Below, one piece after another: positions 8,247 through 16,435 of a DNA stretch of 64,000 bases. Within the stretch, counting starts at the first letter, position 1, and every line of letters starts with the position of its first letter. Both the position numbers and the translations under genes were made by a program. Below the pieces are notes generated by a model. It was not told where the DNA came from. It saw only the letters and a program-made list of their open reading frames with translations, and made no database searches. The DNA is from Atopobium sp. ICM42b (GTDB lineage: Bacteria; Actinomycetota; Coriobacteriia; Coriobacteriales; Atopobiaceae), in contig JDFH01000006.1 of assembly GCA_000564995.1 (NCBI GenBank), positions 1 through 64,000 on the forward strand, in the 5' to 3' direction.

Positions 8247-9236
8247 TTAAGAGAGTTTGTTATTCATTCTTTGTCTGGAAATTTCACTAGCTTCATGAAT
8301 CGTATCAGCAGTCAATAATGTATCAATCATTGCCCATTTGCGACCAGATGCGTATATCTTTCCAGTCTTAACGACTTTTGATGGTATAATTGGTTTCCCA
8401 AGGCTGTACACAAAATGCTCATATTCATCTTCCACATTAGGCATTTCTTCAATTTCATCGTGGATATTTTTTGTTATCGAATAGCTTTCAATATGATGAA
8501 TTGACTGTAATTTTCCTTCATACCGAAAACCTATATAATTAGGTGGTTCTTTAGGCCAACCGTTAATTCCAAATGGGTGAAAATATTTCATTTTCTTTTC
8601 TACTAATTCTATCCATGTCAAATCACAATTTTTTGGGTTTTCAGTTGAAAGTGAAACCACATATACCCAATTTGATTCTTTTGCCTGCATAGTCATTATA
8701 TCTCCTAAATATCTCATTAATTCTTTTAACAAGTCTTTTTGTGATCTGCTAGAACTAGTTTTTGCAGAGTTTGCTAGTTCGTATATTCTCTTCCAGGACA
8801 GATGATTTACTGGAATATCATTTATAACCTTAAAAGGCAAATATGCGTTTGCATAATCTTCACTACACTCTGACATTGAAATAATAGCTTTATGTGAGAC
8901 TGGACTCTCTATAATATTTTTTCTTTGTGAGTATAAAGTGAGTTGCTCAGCTCCTGGTAAAATCCAGCCCCTTTTGGCTTCAATAATTATATAAAATGAA
9001 GTAGTATCAGTTATTTCCAAATCCGTTATACCTTTATTCTTCTCAAATTCCTGATACTTAATCCTAACATTTTGTGCATCAATCTCTAGTGACATCACCT
9101 CATTGATTACTGATTTAAGAAATTCGGGACAGCGTGCTAATGACCAAGCAATACTTTTAGTTATGTCGTTCTCAAGATTTCCTATTAACTGAAATATATT
9201 ATTTACTTCAGTACCGTATGCAACCAACTCTGACAT
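8247..9236 (-). CDS. Orphan PD-(D/E)XK nuclease-like protein
   Basis: A 329-residue protein of unknown function. Residues 70-104 show the PD-(D/E)XK pattern: Asp72 in GITDLEI, Glu86-x-Lys88 in FYIIIEAKRGW, and Gln98 and Gln104 in the following helix. Around Glu22 is a helix where many family members carry an extra acidic residue. The C-terminal 200 residues match nothing I recognise. The gene is clearly more AT-rich than its neighbours and stands alone beside a toxin-antitoxin pair, which suggests horizontal acquisition and perhaps a defence or mobile-element origin. No methylase or helicase partner is present. Confidence 0.65.
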   Translation of the reverse strand: MSELVAYGTEVNNIFQLIGNLENDITKSIAWSLARCPEFLKSVINEVMSLEIDAQNVRIKYQEFEKNKGITDLEITDTTSFYIIIEAKRGWILPGAEQLTLYSQRKNIIESPVSHKAIISMSECSEDYANAYLPFKVINDIPVNHLSWKRIYELANSAKTSSSRSQKDLLKELMRYLGDIMTMQAKESNWVYVVSLSTENPKNCDLTWIELVEKKMKYFHPFGINGWPKEPPNYIGFRYEGKLQSIHHIESYSITKNIHDEIEEMPNVEDEYEHFVYSLGKPIIPSKVVKTGKIYASGRKWAMIDTLLTADTIHEASEISRQRMNNKLS

Positions 9237-9279
9237 ATTTTCTTCCCCTTGCGTGTAATTTTAGACCTTTTATATAGTT

Positions 9280-10611
9280 TTAAATCTTTATTTTGGACAG
9301 CAATACTACATTCTCCACATGAAACGTTTGAGGAAAAAGATCGACGGGTGTGATGCTTACGGGTCTAAACGTTCCTGCATCAACAAAGCGGCGTAGGTCA
9401 CGCGCAAGGGTTGCCGGATCACATGAGACATAGGCAATCGCACGAGCACTCTGCTTAGAAAGCTGCTGAATTACATCAGGAGCAAGTCCCGCACGAGGAG
9501 GGTCAACAATAATAACGTCAGCATCTGTATCAGGGAATTCTCTACCTGCGTCTCCGCCTACTGCGTCAACGTTATCAAGCTTGGCTAGTTCAAGGTTGCG
9601 ACGAAGATCTCTAACTGCTGGACCATAGGCTTCAACAGCAGAAACAAATCCTGCACGCTTTGCCAGAGGAAGCGTAAAGGTTCCTGCTCCACAATAGAGG
9701 TCCATAGCCTCATCGTCTGGCTGAACATCCAAACCAGAAAGTACAAGCTCAACGAGTTTCTCGGCACCTTTAGTGTTGACCTGAAAGAATGAAGGTGCAG
9801 AAAGCTGCATCTTTTGGCCGTCAATGAGTTCGCTCCATGAGCCGGAGCCGCTCAGACGCTCTACACCTACAACGCGTCGGGCTTTACTGGGGCCCTTGGT
9901 CATAACGCGAACAATACTTGTTGCCTTTACTGCGTCGCCTAAAACGCGTGCCACTTGCGTGCGTGGGAAGCCGCTCGGAGCGGTCCAGAGCGCCACTTCA
10001 AGCTCTTTAGTGCGTCTAGACACTCTGATGCCAATACGTTCTATGTCGAGCTCGTGAGAGCCCGAGAGGTAGGAGAGAGCGCCGCTTACAGCTCCAACTG
10101 CCTTCTGGTTGCTCTTATCCAAAAGCGGACAGTCTTTAATGCGAACAATGTCTTGTCCGTTAGGCGCATACATGCCTACCAGCGTTTTATTGCCGTTGCG
10201 CTTAAATGCCAGTTCAATTTTGTTGCGATAACCCCAAGGTTCGCCAGGAGAAACAATGCCTTTTACCAGTTCGGAGGCATCGTCGGGTGAAAAATGCCCA
10301 ATGCGTTCAAGAGCAGAGACTACGCCGTTGCGCTTCTCGACAAGCTGCTGCTCGTAGAGCATGTTGCCCCAAGGAGTGGCGCCTGTAAGTGCCACAAAAG
10401 GATTGGGGCGAGGCTCTCTGAACGCAGAAGCTTCCAAAACCTTTACAAGTTGTGCGCGAGAAAACCTGTCCGTGTCCTCGGTAATCTGTACACTAACGGT
10501 ATCTCCAGGAACAGCACCACCAGAGATGAAAACCGTTTTGCCTTCTGAAGTATGAGCAATGGCATCCGGGCCATAGCTCATGCGTTCAACATGTAAGGTG
10601 AGCTCAGACAC
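9280..10611 (-). CDS. TrmA/RumA-family (uracil-5-)-methyltransferase
   Basis: SAM-dependent RNA m5U methyltransferase (23S rRNA RlmC/RlmD-like or tRNA). 443 residues from a GTG start that abuts the trpS stop (TAAGTG). There is an N-terminal TRAM-type RNA-binding domain (about 1-60). The methyltransferase domain has DLYCGAGTFTLPLA for SAM, VDPPRAGL, and the catalytic Cys in YVSCDPATLARDL. Oddity: the N-terminal Fe-S cysteine cluster of classic RumA (CxxCGGC) is replaced by ALTGATPWGNML, although a later Cys (DCPLL) remains. This is therefore a cluster-less variant. The exact target base is not determinable. Confidence 0.88.
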   Translation of the reverse strand: MSELTLHVERMSYGPDAIAHTSEGKTVFISGGAVPGDTVSVQITEDTDRFSRAQLVKVLEASAFREPRPNPFVALTGATPWGNMLYEQQLVEKRNGVVSALERIGHFSPDDASELVKGIVSPGEPWGYRNKIELAFKRNGNKTLVGMYAPNGQDIVRIKDCPLLDKSNQKAVGAVSGALSYLSGSHELDIERIGIRVSRRTKELEVALWTAPSGFPRTQVARVLGDAVKATSIVRVMTKGPSKARRVVGVERLSGSGSWSELIDGQKMQLSAPSFFQVNTKGAEKLVELVLSGLDVQPDDEAMDLYCGAGTFTLPLAKRAGFVSAVEAYGPAVRDLRRNLELAKLDNVDAVGGDAGREFPDTDADVIIVDPPRAGLAPDVIQQLSKQSARAIAYVSCDPATLARDLRRFVDAGTFRPVSITPVDLFPQTFHVENVVLLSKIKI

Positions 10612-11661
10612 TTAGTAGACCATTCCCATTGCCTCGCGGACCTCATCGAGCGTGGCGTTAGCAATAACATTTGCACGAGCGTTTCCGTCGTGGATGATGT
10701 CGCGAATAAGGTCTGGCTGAGCAGCAAACTCTGCACGCCTCTGACGAATCGGCTCAAAGTAGGTGTTAACGGCATCAATGACGTAAGTCTTGAGTGCTCC
10801 ACCGCCACCCATGCCAATCTCGTCAGCAATCTCTTTTGGATCACGGCCAGTACAAATACCAGCAGTGGTGAGAAGCGCAGAAACGCCAGGACGATTATCT
10901 GGATCAAAGGTAATCATGCGCTCGGAGTCAGTCTTGGACTTCTTGATGAGCTTGGCAGTTTCTTCAGCTGTCATAGAAAGCGAGATAGCGTTACCGTAAG
11001 ACTTGCTCATCTTGCGACCATCAAGACCAGGAATCAATGGGGTAGAGGTGAGAAGGCCAGAAACCTCCGGGAATACCTTTCCGTAGCGCTCGTTAAAGCG
11101 ACGAGCAATTTTAGAAGTAATCTCGATGTGGGGCAGCTGATCGCGACCAACAGGAACAACATTTCCTTTACAAAAAAGAATGTCGCATGCCTGGTGCACA
11201 GGATAAGTGAGGAGAAGACCTGTAAGAGCATGGCCAGATGCTTCCTGCTCTGCCTTAACGGTTGGATTTCTATGAAGCTCAGACTCGGTAACAAGCGAGA
11301 GGAACGGAAGCATAAGCTGGTTAAGAGCTGGAACTGCAGAATGCGTGAAAATCATAGTCTTTTCTGGATCAATTCCGCAGGCCAGATAATCAATAACCAT
11401 ATTGTAGACATTATCTGCAATATGCTCAGTGGTGTCTCTGTCTGTAATAACCTGATAGTCAGCAATAATAATATTGGTATGAACACCAAGATTTTGGAGT
11501 CTTACGCGCTCAACAATAGTGCCAAAGTAATGACCAAGGTGAAGCCTTCCAGTAGGACGGTCACCAGTAAGCATGTTGTACTTTCCTGCATGCTCGGCTA
11601 AATCCGCCTGGATTTCATCGGAACGGCGAACAGCTGCTTCATAACTGCCTTCATTTGGCAT
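10612..11661 (-). CDS. trpS: Tryptophanyl-tRNA synthetase
   Basis: Class I synthetase charging tRNA-Trp. 349 residues. The HIGH-type motif appears as GRLHLGHYFG near residue 39, and the KMSKS loop appears exactly as KMSKSYGN near residue 218. SD AAGGAG precedes the ATG. It is followed without a gap by the m5U methyltransferase. I see no T-box or leader upstream, in contrast to the tryptophan-controlled transporter elsewhere in the window. Confidence 0.96.
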   Translation of the reverse strand: MPNEGSYEAAVRRSDEIQADLAEHAGKYNMLTGDRPTGRLHLGHYFGTIVERVRLQNLGVHTNIIIADYQVITDRDTTEHIADNVYNMVIDYLACGIDPEKTMIFTHSAVPALNQLMLPFLSLVTESELHRNPTVKAEQEASGHALTGLLLTYPVHQACDILFCKGNVVPVGRDQLPHIEITSKIARRFNERYGKVFPEVSGLLTSTPLIPGLDGRKMSKSYGNAISLSMTAEETAKLIKKSKTDSERMITFDPDNRPGVSALLTTAGICTGRDPKEIADEIGMGGGGALKTYVIDAVNTYFEPIRQRRAEFAAQPDLIRDIIHDGNARANVIANATLDEVREAMGMVY

Positions 11662-11882
11662 AGTTACTCCTTGTTAATCTCAAATTTTTGCTTTCATTAT
11701 TTTATTTCAATAAAAGTATTTTCCTCACACAATCTTTAATTTTATCAGCCTTAATTTCTATCTGTTCTAATTTCTGTAAGCGGTATTTTTAATGCGTTTA
11801 CGGAATTATATGAATTTATCATGCAGTATATATAATGAAAAATACCTATAGATTACTTAGGTAGTTTAGAGGAAATTATGAA
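11662..11882. other. AT-rich intergenic region upstream of micro-ORF
   Basis: Between divergently placed trpS and the micro-ORF. TATAAT at 11831-11836 is a good -10 for rightward transcription; no convincing -35 is visible. Nothing else recognisable. Confidence 0.4.
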
Positions 11883-12023
11883 ATGGGAAAAATAGTTGGG
11901 TGGGATACCATGATCCTTGGAATGGAGTTTCCGTTAGTAGGAATTTTGCTTCAACCTGCGTTTTGGATAGTACTGTTGTTAATTGTTTTAATTGTTTTAT
12001 TTGTAACTAAGAAGTCCAAGTAA
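11883..12023 (+). CDS. 46-residue single-span membrane micro-protein
   Basis: The ATG at 11883 follows AGAGG at about 9 bases. The product begins MGKIVGWDTMILGMEF, then one strongly hydrophobic helix (about residues 17-41, rich in Leu/Val/Ile), and ends in VTKKSK. A basic cytosolic tail after a single span is typical of small membrane proteins. A TATAAT box lies about 47 bases upstream. A competing ATG 3 bases upstream of the chosen one opens only 5 codons. I do not recognise a family; a type I toxin-like peptide or regulatory micro-protein are possibilities. Confidence 0.5.
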   Translation: MGKIVGWDTMILGMEFPLVGILLQPAFWIVLLLIVLIVLFVTKKSK

Positions 12024-12126
12024 TGCTTCTTATATATCTAATTTGATTCGTAGGACAAATTTTAGATTAACAGAAAAATATCCGCCGCATCGTTAAGCTA
12101 TTGTATCGATCATAGGTATTTAACAT

Positions 12127-12930
12127 CTACTGTTTTCCAAGCTTTTTGCGTTCAAGGGCACGAGCAATAAGGATTTGTTTGCGCAGCTCAGGAATCTTTT
12201 TGCCATCCATGGCAGGAGTGTCAGCAAGTTTGTAAGGGATACCTAGCTCTTCATACTTTTTTACGCCCATCACGTGATAGGGAAGTAGATCTAATCCAAT
12301 AACGTTATCCCAGTGAGCAATGATTCTACCAACGCCAGCAAGTTCTTCTGGTGAATCAGTAATTCCAGGCACTACAACATGTCTGATAAGAACTTTAATA
12401 CCCCTACGATTAAGCTCATCGCCAAACGCAAGCGGTCTTTCTGAACCAACTTCACAAAGACTAAGGTGGCCCTTTGGATCAGAGTGCTTGATATCAAGGA
12501 GCACTAAATCTGTATTATCAAGAACGCGCTCAAATTTTTCTGGAGTTTCTGGATTATACGCAATGCCAGAAGAGTCAAGACAGGTATGAATGCGTCCTTG
12601 CGGGTCATTATGAGCCGCCTCAAACAAAGCACCGATAAACTCAGGCTGAGCGAGTGGTTCGCCGCCAGTGGCTGTAATTCCGCCGTTTCTATAAAAAGCT
12701 CTATTACGGTTAAAGGTGGCAAGAATTTCTTTTACCGATTTTTCTGTTCCAATACCAAATTGCCAGGTATCGGGGTTATGACAATAGGCACAGCGCATGG
12801 GACACCCCTGGGTAAACACAACCAGGCGAGTTCCAGGACCATCTACGGTGCCAAAGGTCTCAATAGAGTGGACCCGCCCACAAACTGTGAGCGGGTCATT
12901 GAGATCCATGTGAGTATCAGAACAAGACAT
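12127..12930 (-). CDS. pflA: Pyruvate formate-lyase activating enzyme
   Basis: Radical-SAM enzyme that abstracts hydrogen from the active-site glycine of pyruvate formate-lyase. The radical-SAM cluster motif is CPMRCAYC (CxxxCxxC) in FTQGCPMRCAYCHNPD. Further family blocks are GGITATGGEPLAQ and LVLLDIKHSDP. The start at 12930 (ATG, 267 residues) sits 10 bases after AAGGA; a TTG two codons earlier is less likely. It is the third gene of the pfl operon, downstream of the detached glycyl-radical domain it should act on. Confidence 0.95.
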   Translation of the reverse strand: MSCSDTHMDLNDPLTVCGRVHSIETFGTVDGPGTRLVVFTQGCPMRCAYCHNPDTWQFGIGTEKSVKEILATFNRNRAFYRNGGITATGGEPLAQPEFIGALFEAAHNDPQGRIHTCLDSSGIAYNPETPEKFERVLDNTDLVLLDIKHSDPKGHLSLCEVGSERPLAFGDELNRRGIKVLIRHVVVPGITDSPEELAGVGRIIAHWDNVIGLDLLPYHVMGVKKYEELGIPYKLADTPAMDGKKIPELRKQILIARALERKKLGKQ

Positions 12931-12943
12931 GGACAAGAAATCC

Positions 12944-13195
12944 TTAGAGAGCGTCGTGGAAGGTACGAGAAATAACGTCGTCCTGCTGCTCTTTGGTAAG
13001 GGAATTGAACTTAACAGCGTAACCAGAAACGCGAATGGTCAGCTGAGGATACTTCTCTGGGTGTGCCTGAGCATCAAGAAGAGTGTCCTTAGTAAATACG
13101 TTAACGTTGAGGTGATGACCGCCCTTCTCGGCATAGCCATCAATCATGTTTACCAGGTTGTCAATCTGCTCGGAAGCTACTTCGTTGGACTGCAT
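12944..13195 (-). CDS. Detached glycyl-radical domain of pyruvate formate-lyase (GrcA-like)
   Basis: An 83-residue protein equal to the C-terminal end of PflB. It begins with [23 protein letters not shown] and contains [13 protein letters not shown], where Gly58 is the radical-bearing glycine. Escherichia coli GrcA (YfiD) is similar but longer and is a repair spare; here the main PflB gene lacks this domain entirely, so the small protein is expected to be an obligatory subunit. It has its own SD (AAGGAG). It lies 65 bases after pflB and 13 bases before pflA. Confidence 0.92.
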   Translation of the reverse strand: MQSNEVASEQIDNLVNMIDGYAEKGGHHLNVNVFTKDTLLDAQAHPEKYPQLTIRVSGYAVKFNSLTKEQQDDVISRTFHDAL

Positions 13196-13217
13196 GTGTT
13201 TCTCCTTACGAGTTTGT

Positions 13218-13253
13218 TGGCGAGAAGAAACGTGTAGATAGATCTTCTCGCCA
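13218..13253. repeat. Inverted pair of GGCGAGAA between pflB and glycyl-radical gene
   Basis: TGGCGAGAAGA (13218-13228) and TCTTCTCGCCA (13243-13253) form an 11-bp hairpin with a 14-base loop in the 65-base gap between the two halves of pyruvate formate-lyase. Each arm carries the recurrent octamer. There is no T-run after it on the minus strand, so it may be an mRNA processing or stability element rather than a full terminator. Confidence 0.8.
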
Positions 13254-13260
13254 GGGCTTG

Positions 13261-15417
13261 TTATTTACGATCCTCAGCACCTTCAACTGCGGATGGGTCT
13301 GCCTCACAGGCGCAATCAATCTTGTTCTCAATCTGAATATCAAGATTCATATCAGAGAAGTCGATGTGCTCAAGGTCTAGCTCGCTACCGTGGAAGTAGA
13401 CGTCAGAGCCCTTACCAAGAGCATTAGGAATGATTGAGAAGGTATTGGAAATACCGTCTTGTGCGTCGTTGAATGGAAGCTTAGCAACGGAGGCCAGGGA
13501 TGCAACAGCACCGTGAGTATCGCGGTGGTGCATTGGGTTAGCACCAGGAGCAAAAGGAACGCCCGCACGACGGCCATCAGGAGTGTTACCGGTGGCCTTA
13601 CCATATACAACGTTAGAGGTAATGGTCAGGATAGAAGTGGTTGGGACAGAATCACGGTAGGTGTGGTTCTGGCGAATCATGTTCATGAAAATCTCAACGA
13701 TGTCATGAGCAATGGTGTCAACGCGGTCATCATCATTACCGTACTTAGGGAAGTCGCCCTCAGTGATGTAATCGGTAACAAGGCCGGTCTCATCGCGGAC
13801 AACCCTTACCTTTGCATACTTGATTGCAGAGAGGGAGTCAGCAACAACAGAAAGACCAGCGATGCCTGTTGCAAACCAACGATGAACGTGCTCGTCGTGG
13901 AGAGCCATCTGGATGCGCTCGTAGCTGTACTTATCGTGCATGTAGTGGATTGCATTAAGAGCGTTGACATAAACGCCAGCAAGCCAGCGCATCATGTCCA
14001 TATACTTGGAGAAGACATCGTCGTAATCAAGGTACTCGCCCTCAACTGCACGGTACTTAGGACCAATCTGCTCGCCGGTCTTCTCGTCACGGCCACCATT
14101 GATTGCGTAAAGCAAGCACTTGGCAAGGTTTGCGCGAGCGCCAAAGAACTGCATCTCTTTACCAACACGCATGGAGCTGACGCAGCAAGCAATTGCGTAG
14201 TCATCGCCATGATAGACGCGCATAAGATCGTCATTCTCGTACTGGATAGAGCTGGTGGTAATAGAGATCTTTGCGCAGTAGCGCTTGAAGCCTACAGGAA
14301 GCTTAGTAGACCACAGAACAGTCAGGTTAGGCTCTGGGCTGGTACCCATGTTTTCAAGGGTGTGGAGCCAGCGGAAGCAGGACTTGGTAACCATAGAGCG
14401 ACCATCAATGCCAATGCCACCAATGGACTCAGTGACCCACTGAGGGTCTCCAGAGAAGAGCTCGTTGTACTCAGGAGTACGGGCAAACTTGACCATACGA
14501 AGCTTCATAACCAGGTGGTCAACAATCTCCTGAATCTCAGACTCAGTGAAGGTACCACGAGCAAGATCGCGCTCTGCATAGATGTCCAGGAAGGTGGTGT
14601 TACGGCCAATAGACATTGCAGCGCCATTCTGCTCTTTTACAGCTGCAAGGTAGCCCAGGTAGAGCCACTGAACAGCCTCTTTGAAGTTCTCAGCAGGGCG
14701 GCTCAAATCAAAGCCATAAATCTCACCAAGCTGCTTGAGCTCCTTGAGAGCACGAATCTGCTCGGAAAGCTCCTCGCGGTGACGAATGGTCTTCTCGTCC
14801 ATGACGGTGCCGGTGCCATTTTTCTGATTTGTCTTATCGGCGATAAGAGCGTCAACACCGTAGAGAGCAACGCGACGGTAGTCGCCGATGATGCGGCCAC
14901 GGCCGTATGCGTCAGGCAGACCAGTGATGATGTGGGAGTGACGGCATTTACGCATGTCCTCTGTGTAGACATCAAAAACGCCAGCGTTGTGAGTCTTGCG
15001 ACGGTAGGTGTAGAAGTCAACAATCTCTGGGTCAACCTCGTAGCCGTAGGCCTTGCAAGCAGCCATTGCCATACGAATGCCACCGTCTACCATAAGGGCG
15101 CGCTTCAGTGGCTTGTCTGTTTGAAGGCCAACAATCTGCTCAAGTGGTTTATCAATGTAGCCGGCCTCGTGGGAGGTGATAGTGGAAACCAGCTTGGTAT
15201 CCATATCAAGTACACCACCATTTGCGGTCTCTTGAGCAAAGAGATCCATAACATCCGCCCAAAGCTTTGTGGTAGCCTCAGTTGGACCAGCGAGGAAGGA
15301 ATCATCGCCATCGTAAGGGGTGTAATTCCTCTGAATGAAGTCTCGGACGTCAATTGCTTTTTGCCAGTTACCACCGACAAAGCCGTCCCAAGCCTCCTGT
15401 GCTGGTGTTTCCTGCAT
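13261..15417 (-). CDS. pflB: Pyruvate formate-lyase, main subunit lacking the glycyl-radical domain
   Basis: Cleaves pyruvate with CoA to acetyl-CoA and formate under anoxic conditions. 718 residues, against about 760 in Escherichia coli. The active-site pair Cys411-Cys412 is present in YAIACCVSS. The protein ends in a charged tail ([13 protein letters not shown]) where the family normally continues into the RVSGYAV glycine loop, which here is the next gene. SD AAGGAG is preceded by a small hairpin in the leader (15433-15454). The operon order pflB, radical domain, pflA implies co-expression. Confidence 0.94.
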   Translation of the reverse strand: MQETPAQEAWDGFVGGNWQKAIDVRDFIQRNYTPYDGDDSFLAGPTEATTKLWADVMDLFAQETANGGVLDMDTKLVSTITSHEAGYIDKPLEQIVGLQTDKPLKRALMVDGGIRMAMAACKAYGYEVDPEIVDFYTYRRKTHNAGVFDVYTEDMRKCRHSHIITGLPDAYGRGRIIGDYRRVALYGVDALIADKTNQKNGTGTVMDEKTIRHREELSEQIRALKELKQLGEIYGFDLSRPAENFKEAVQWLYLGYLAAVKEQNGAAMSIGRNTTFLDIYAERDLARGTFTESEIQEIVDHLVMKLRMVKFARTPEYNELFSGDPQWVTESIGGIGIDGRSMVTKSCFRWLHTLENMGTSPEPNLTVLWSTKLPVGFKRYCAKISITTSSIQYENDDLMRVYHGDDYAIACCVSSMRVGKEMQFFGARANLAKCLLYAINGGRDEKTGEQIGPKYRAVEGEYLDYDDVFSKYMDMMRWLAGVYVNALNAIHYMHDKYSYERIQMALHDEHVHRWFATGIAGLSVVADSLSAIKYAKVRVVRDETGLVTDYITEGDFPKYGNDDDRVDTIAHDIVEIFMNMIRQNHTYRDSVPTTSILTITSNVVYGKATGNTPDGRRAGVPFAPGANPMHHRDTHGAVASLASVAKLPFNDAQDGISNTFSIIPNALGKGSDVYFHGSELDLEHIDFSDMNLDIQIENKIDCACEADPSAVEGAEDRK

Positions 15418-15787
15418 AACACACTCCTTTTTACATGGATTTTTGAGTCCATGTTCATGCTGAGCGTGTTGAGTGGAGCATGGCCGCTCAGCAGTTTACA
15501 AATAGCAATCTTGAGACTAATTTTGACAGCAGGTATGTCTTTGGACAAATGACGTCAAATATTAGTTGCGACCTCTAACTTTACTCAATATGTAGTGCCA
15601 AACAAGTGACAAATACGCAATATTTTGACAAGTTAGAAACGGTTTACATTTGCGCAGGTCAGAAATTTGCTAAAAAGAAAGCTATATAAAAATTGTTGAG
15701 ATTTAGTCACATTTATTGCGACAGGTGTCCATTTCTTCTCCAAATGTCCACAAAAATGTTGTTATTCTTAGCTATAGGGGAGGCTTC
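15418..15787. promoter_or_regulatory. Divergent control region of pflB and folate cyclo-ligase
   Basis: 370 bases with no gene. Visible elements are a 7-bp hairpin (15433-15439 with 15448-15454) in the pflB leader, an 8-bp palindrome TGACGTCA (15550-15557), and several GACAA words (15544, 15608, 15627) that read TTGTC on the pflB strand. They could be operator half sites. I cannot place a confident -35/-10 pair. Confidence 0.4.
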
Positions 15788-16369
15788 ATGGATACTGTGG
15801 CATTAGAAAAACAACGCTTGCGAGAAGAACGTCTAGCAGCAAGAGAAACTCTTTCTGAACAAGAGAGAACTGTGCTTGATGATCGCATTACTCAGAAACT
15901 CCTTGCAACCTCTGAATATGTAGAAGCAACTACTGTTTTAACGTATGTTTCTGTTTCATCTGAAGTTTCTACCAGGATGTTTATTGAGAGCGCTCTACGC
16001 GATGGGAAAACAGTGGCGGTACCTCGTTGTCTACCTGGACATTGTTTAGAGTTTGTTGCCATCGTTTCATTGGAACAGCTGGTAGCAGCACCATTTAACT
16101 TGTTAGAACCAGCAAAAGAGCTGCCTGCTTTAACTGAGGACCAGACAATCAATTCGATTTGCATTGTTCCAGCGCTTCTTGTTGATATAAAGGGGTATCG
16201 CTTGGGTTATGGCGCTGGTTTTTATGACCGGTTCTTGTCTACGTATCCTGGCAAGAAAATTTGTCTTGCTTACCAGCAAAATTTGAGACAGACAATGCTT
16301 CCTCATACAGCATTTGATGTTGCCGTAGATATGGTGATAACCGAGTCAGAGGTACTTACGTGTGCATAA
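15788..16369 (+). CDS. 5-formyltetrahydrofolate cyclo-ligase family protein
   Basis: ATP-dependent conversion of 5-formyl-THF to 5,10-methenyl-THF, returning inactive folate to the one-carbon pool. The ATG at 15788 follows GGGGAGG and gives 193 residues, normal for the family; a further-upstream start lacks support. Family blocks: the N-terminal KQRLREERLAARETLS, and the C-terminal GYRLGYGAGFYDRFL, which is the nucleotide/folate-site signature (G-x-G-x-G-x-YDR). It ends at a terminator. Confidence 0.92.
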   Translation: MDTVALEKQRLREERLAARETLSEQERTVLDDRITQKLLATSEYVEATTVLTYVSVSSEVSTRMFIESALRDGKTVAVPRCLPGHCLEFVAIVSLEQLVAAPFNLLEPAKELPALTEDQTINSICIVPALLVDIKGYRLGYGAGFYDRFLSTYPGKKICLAYQQNLRQTMLPHTAFDVAVDMVITESEVLTCA

Positions 16370-16370
16370 A

Positions 16371-16415
16371 AAACCTGCTGCAATTTAGCATTACAGCAGG
16401 TTTGTGTTTCTCGCC
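16371..16415. terminator. Terminator followed by GTTTCTCGCC
   Basis: AAACCTGCTG (16371-16380) pairs with CAGCAGGTTT (16394-16403) between convergent genes. The plus strand continues TTTGTGTTTCTCGCC, with the recurrent octamer at 16408-16415. On the minus strand the stem is preceded and followed by A/T-rich sequence (TTTTTT at 16366-16373 complement), so it can act both ways. Confidence 0.8.
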
Positions 16416-16435
16416 AAATGGTTATATGCAACTGG

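Noticed and set aside
11602..11760. T-box upstream of trpS
   Set aside because: No TGGxACCGCG-type T-box sequence or specifier-loop structure is visible on the minus strand.
13459..15552. 697-codon open frame antisense to pflB
   Set aside because: Same cause: biased codons of a highly expressed gene. The translation looks like a typical antisense shadow with no recognisable domain.
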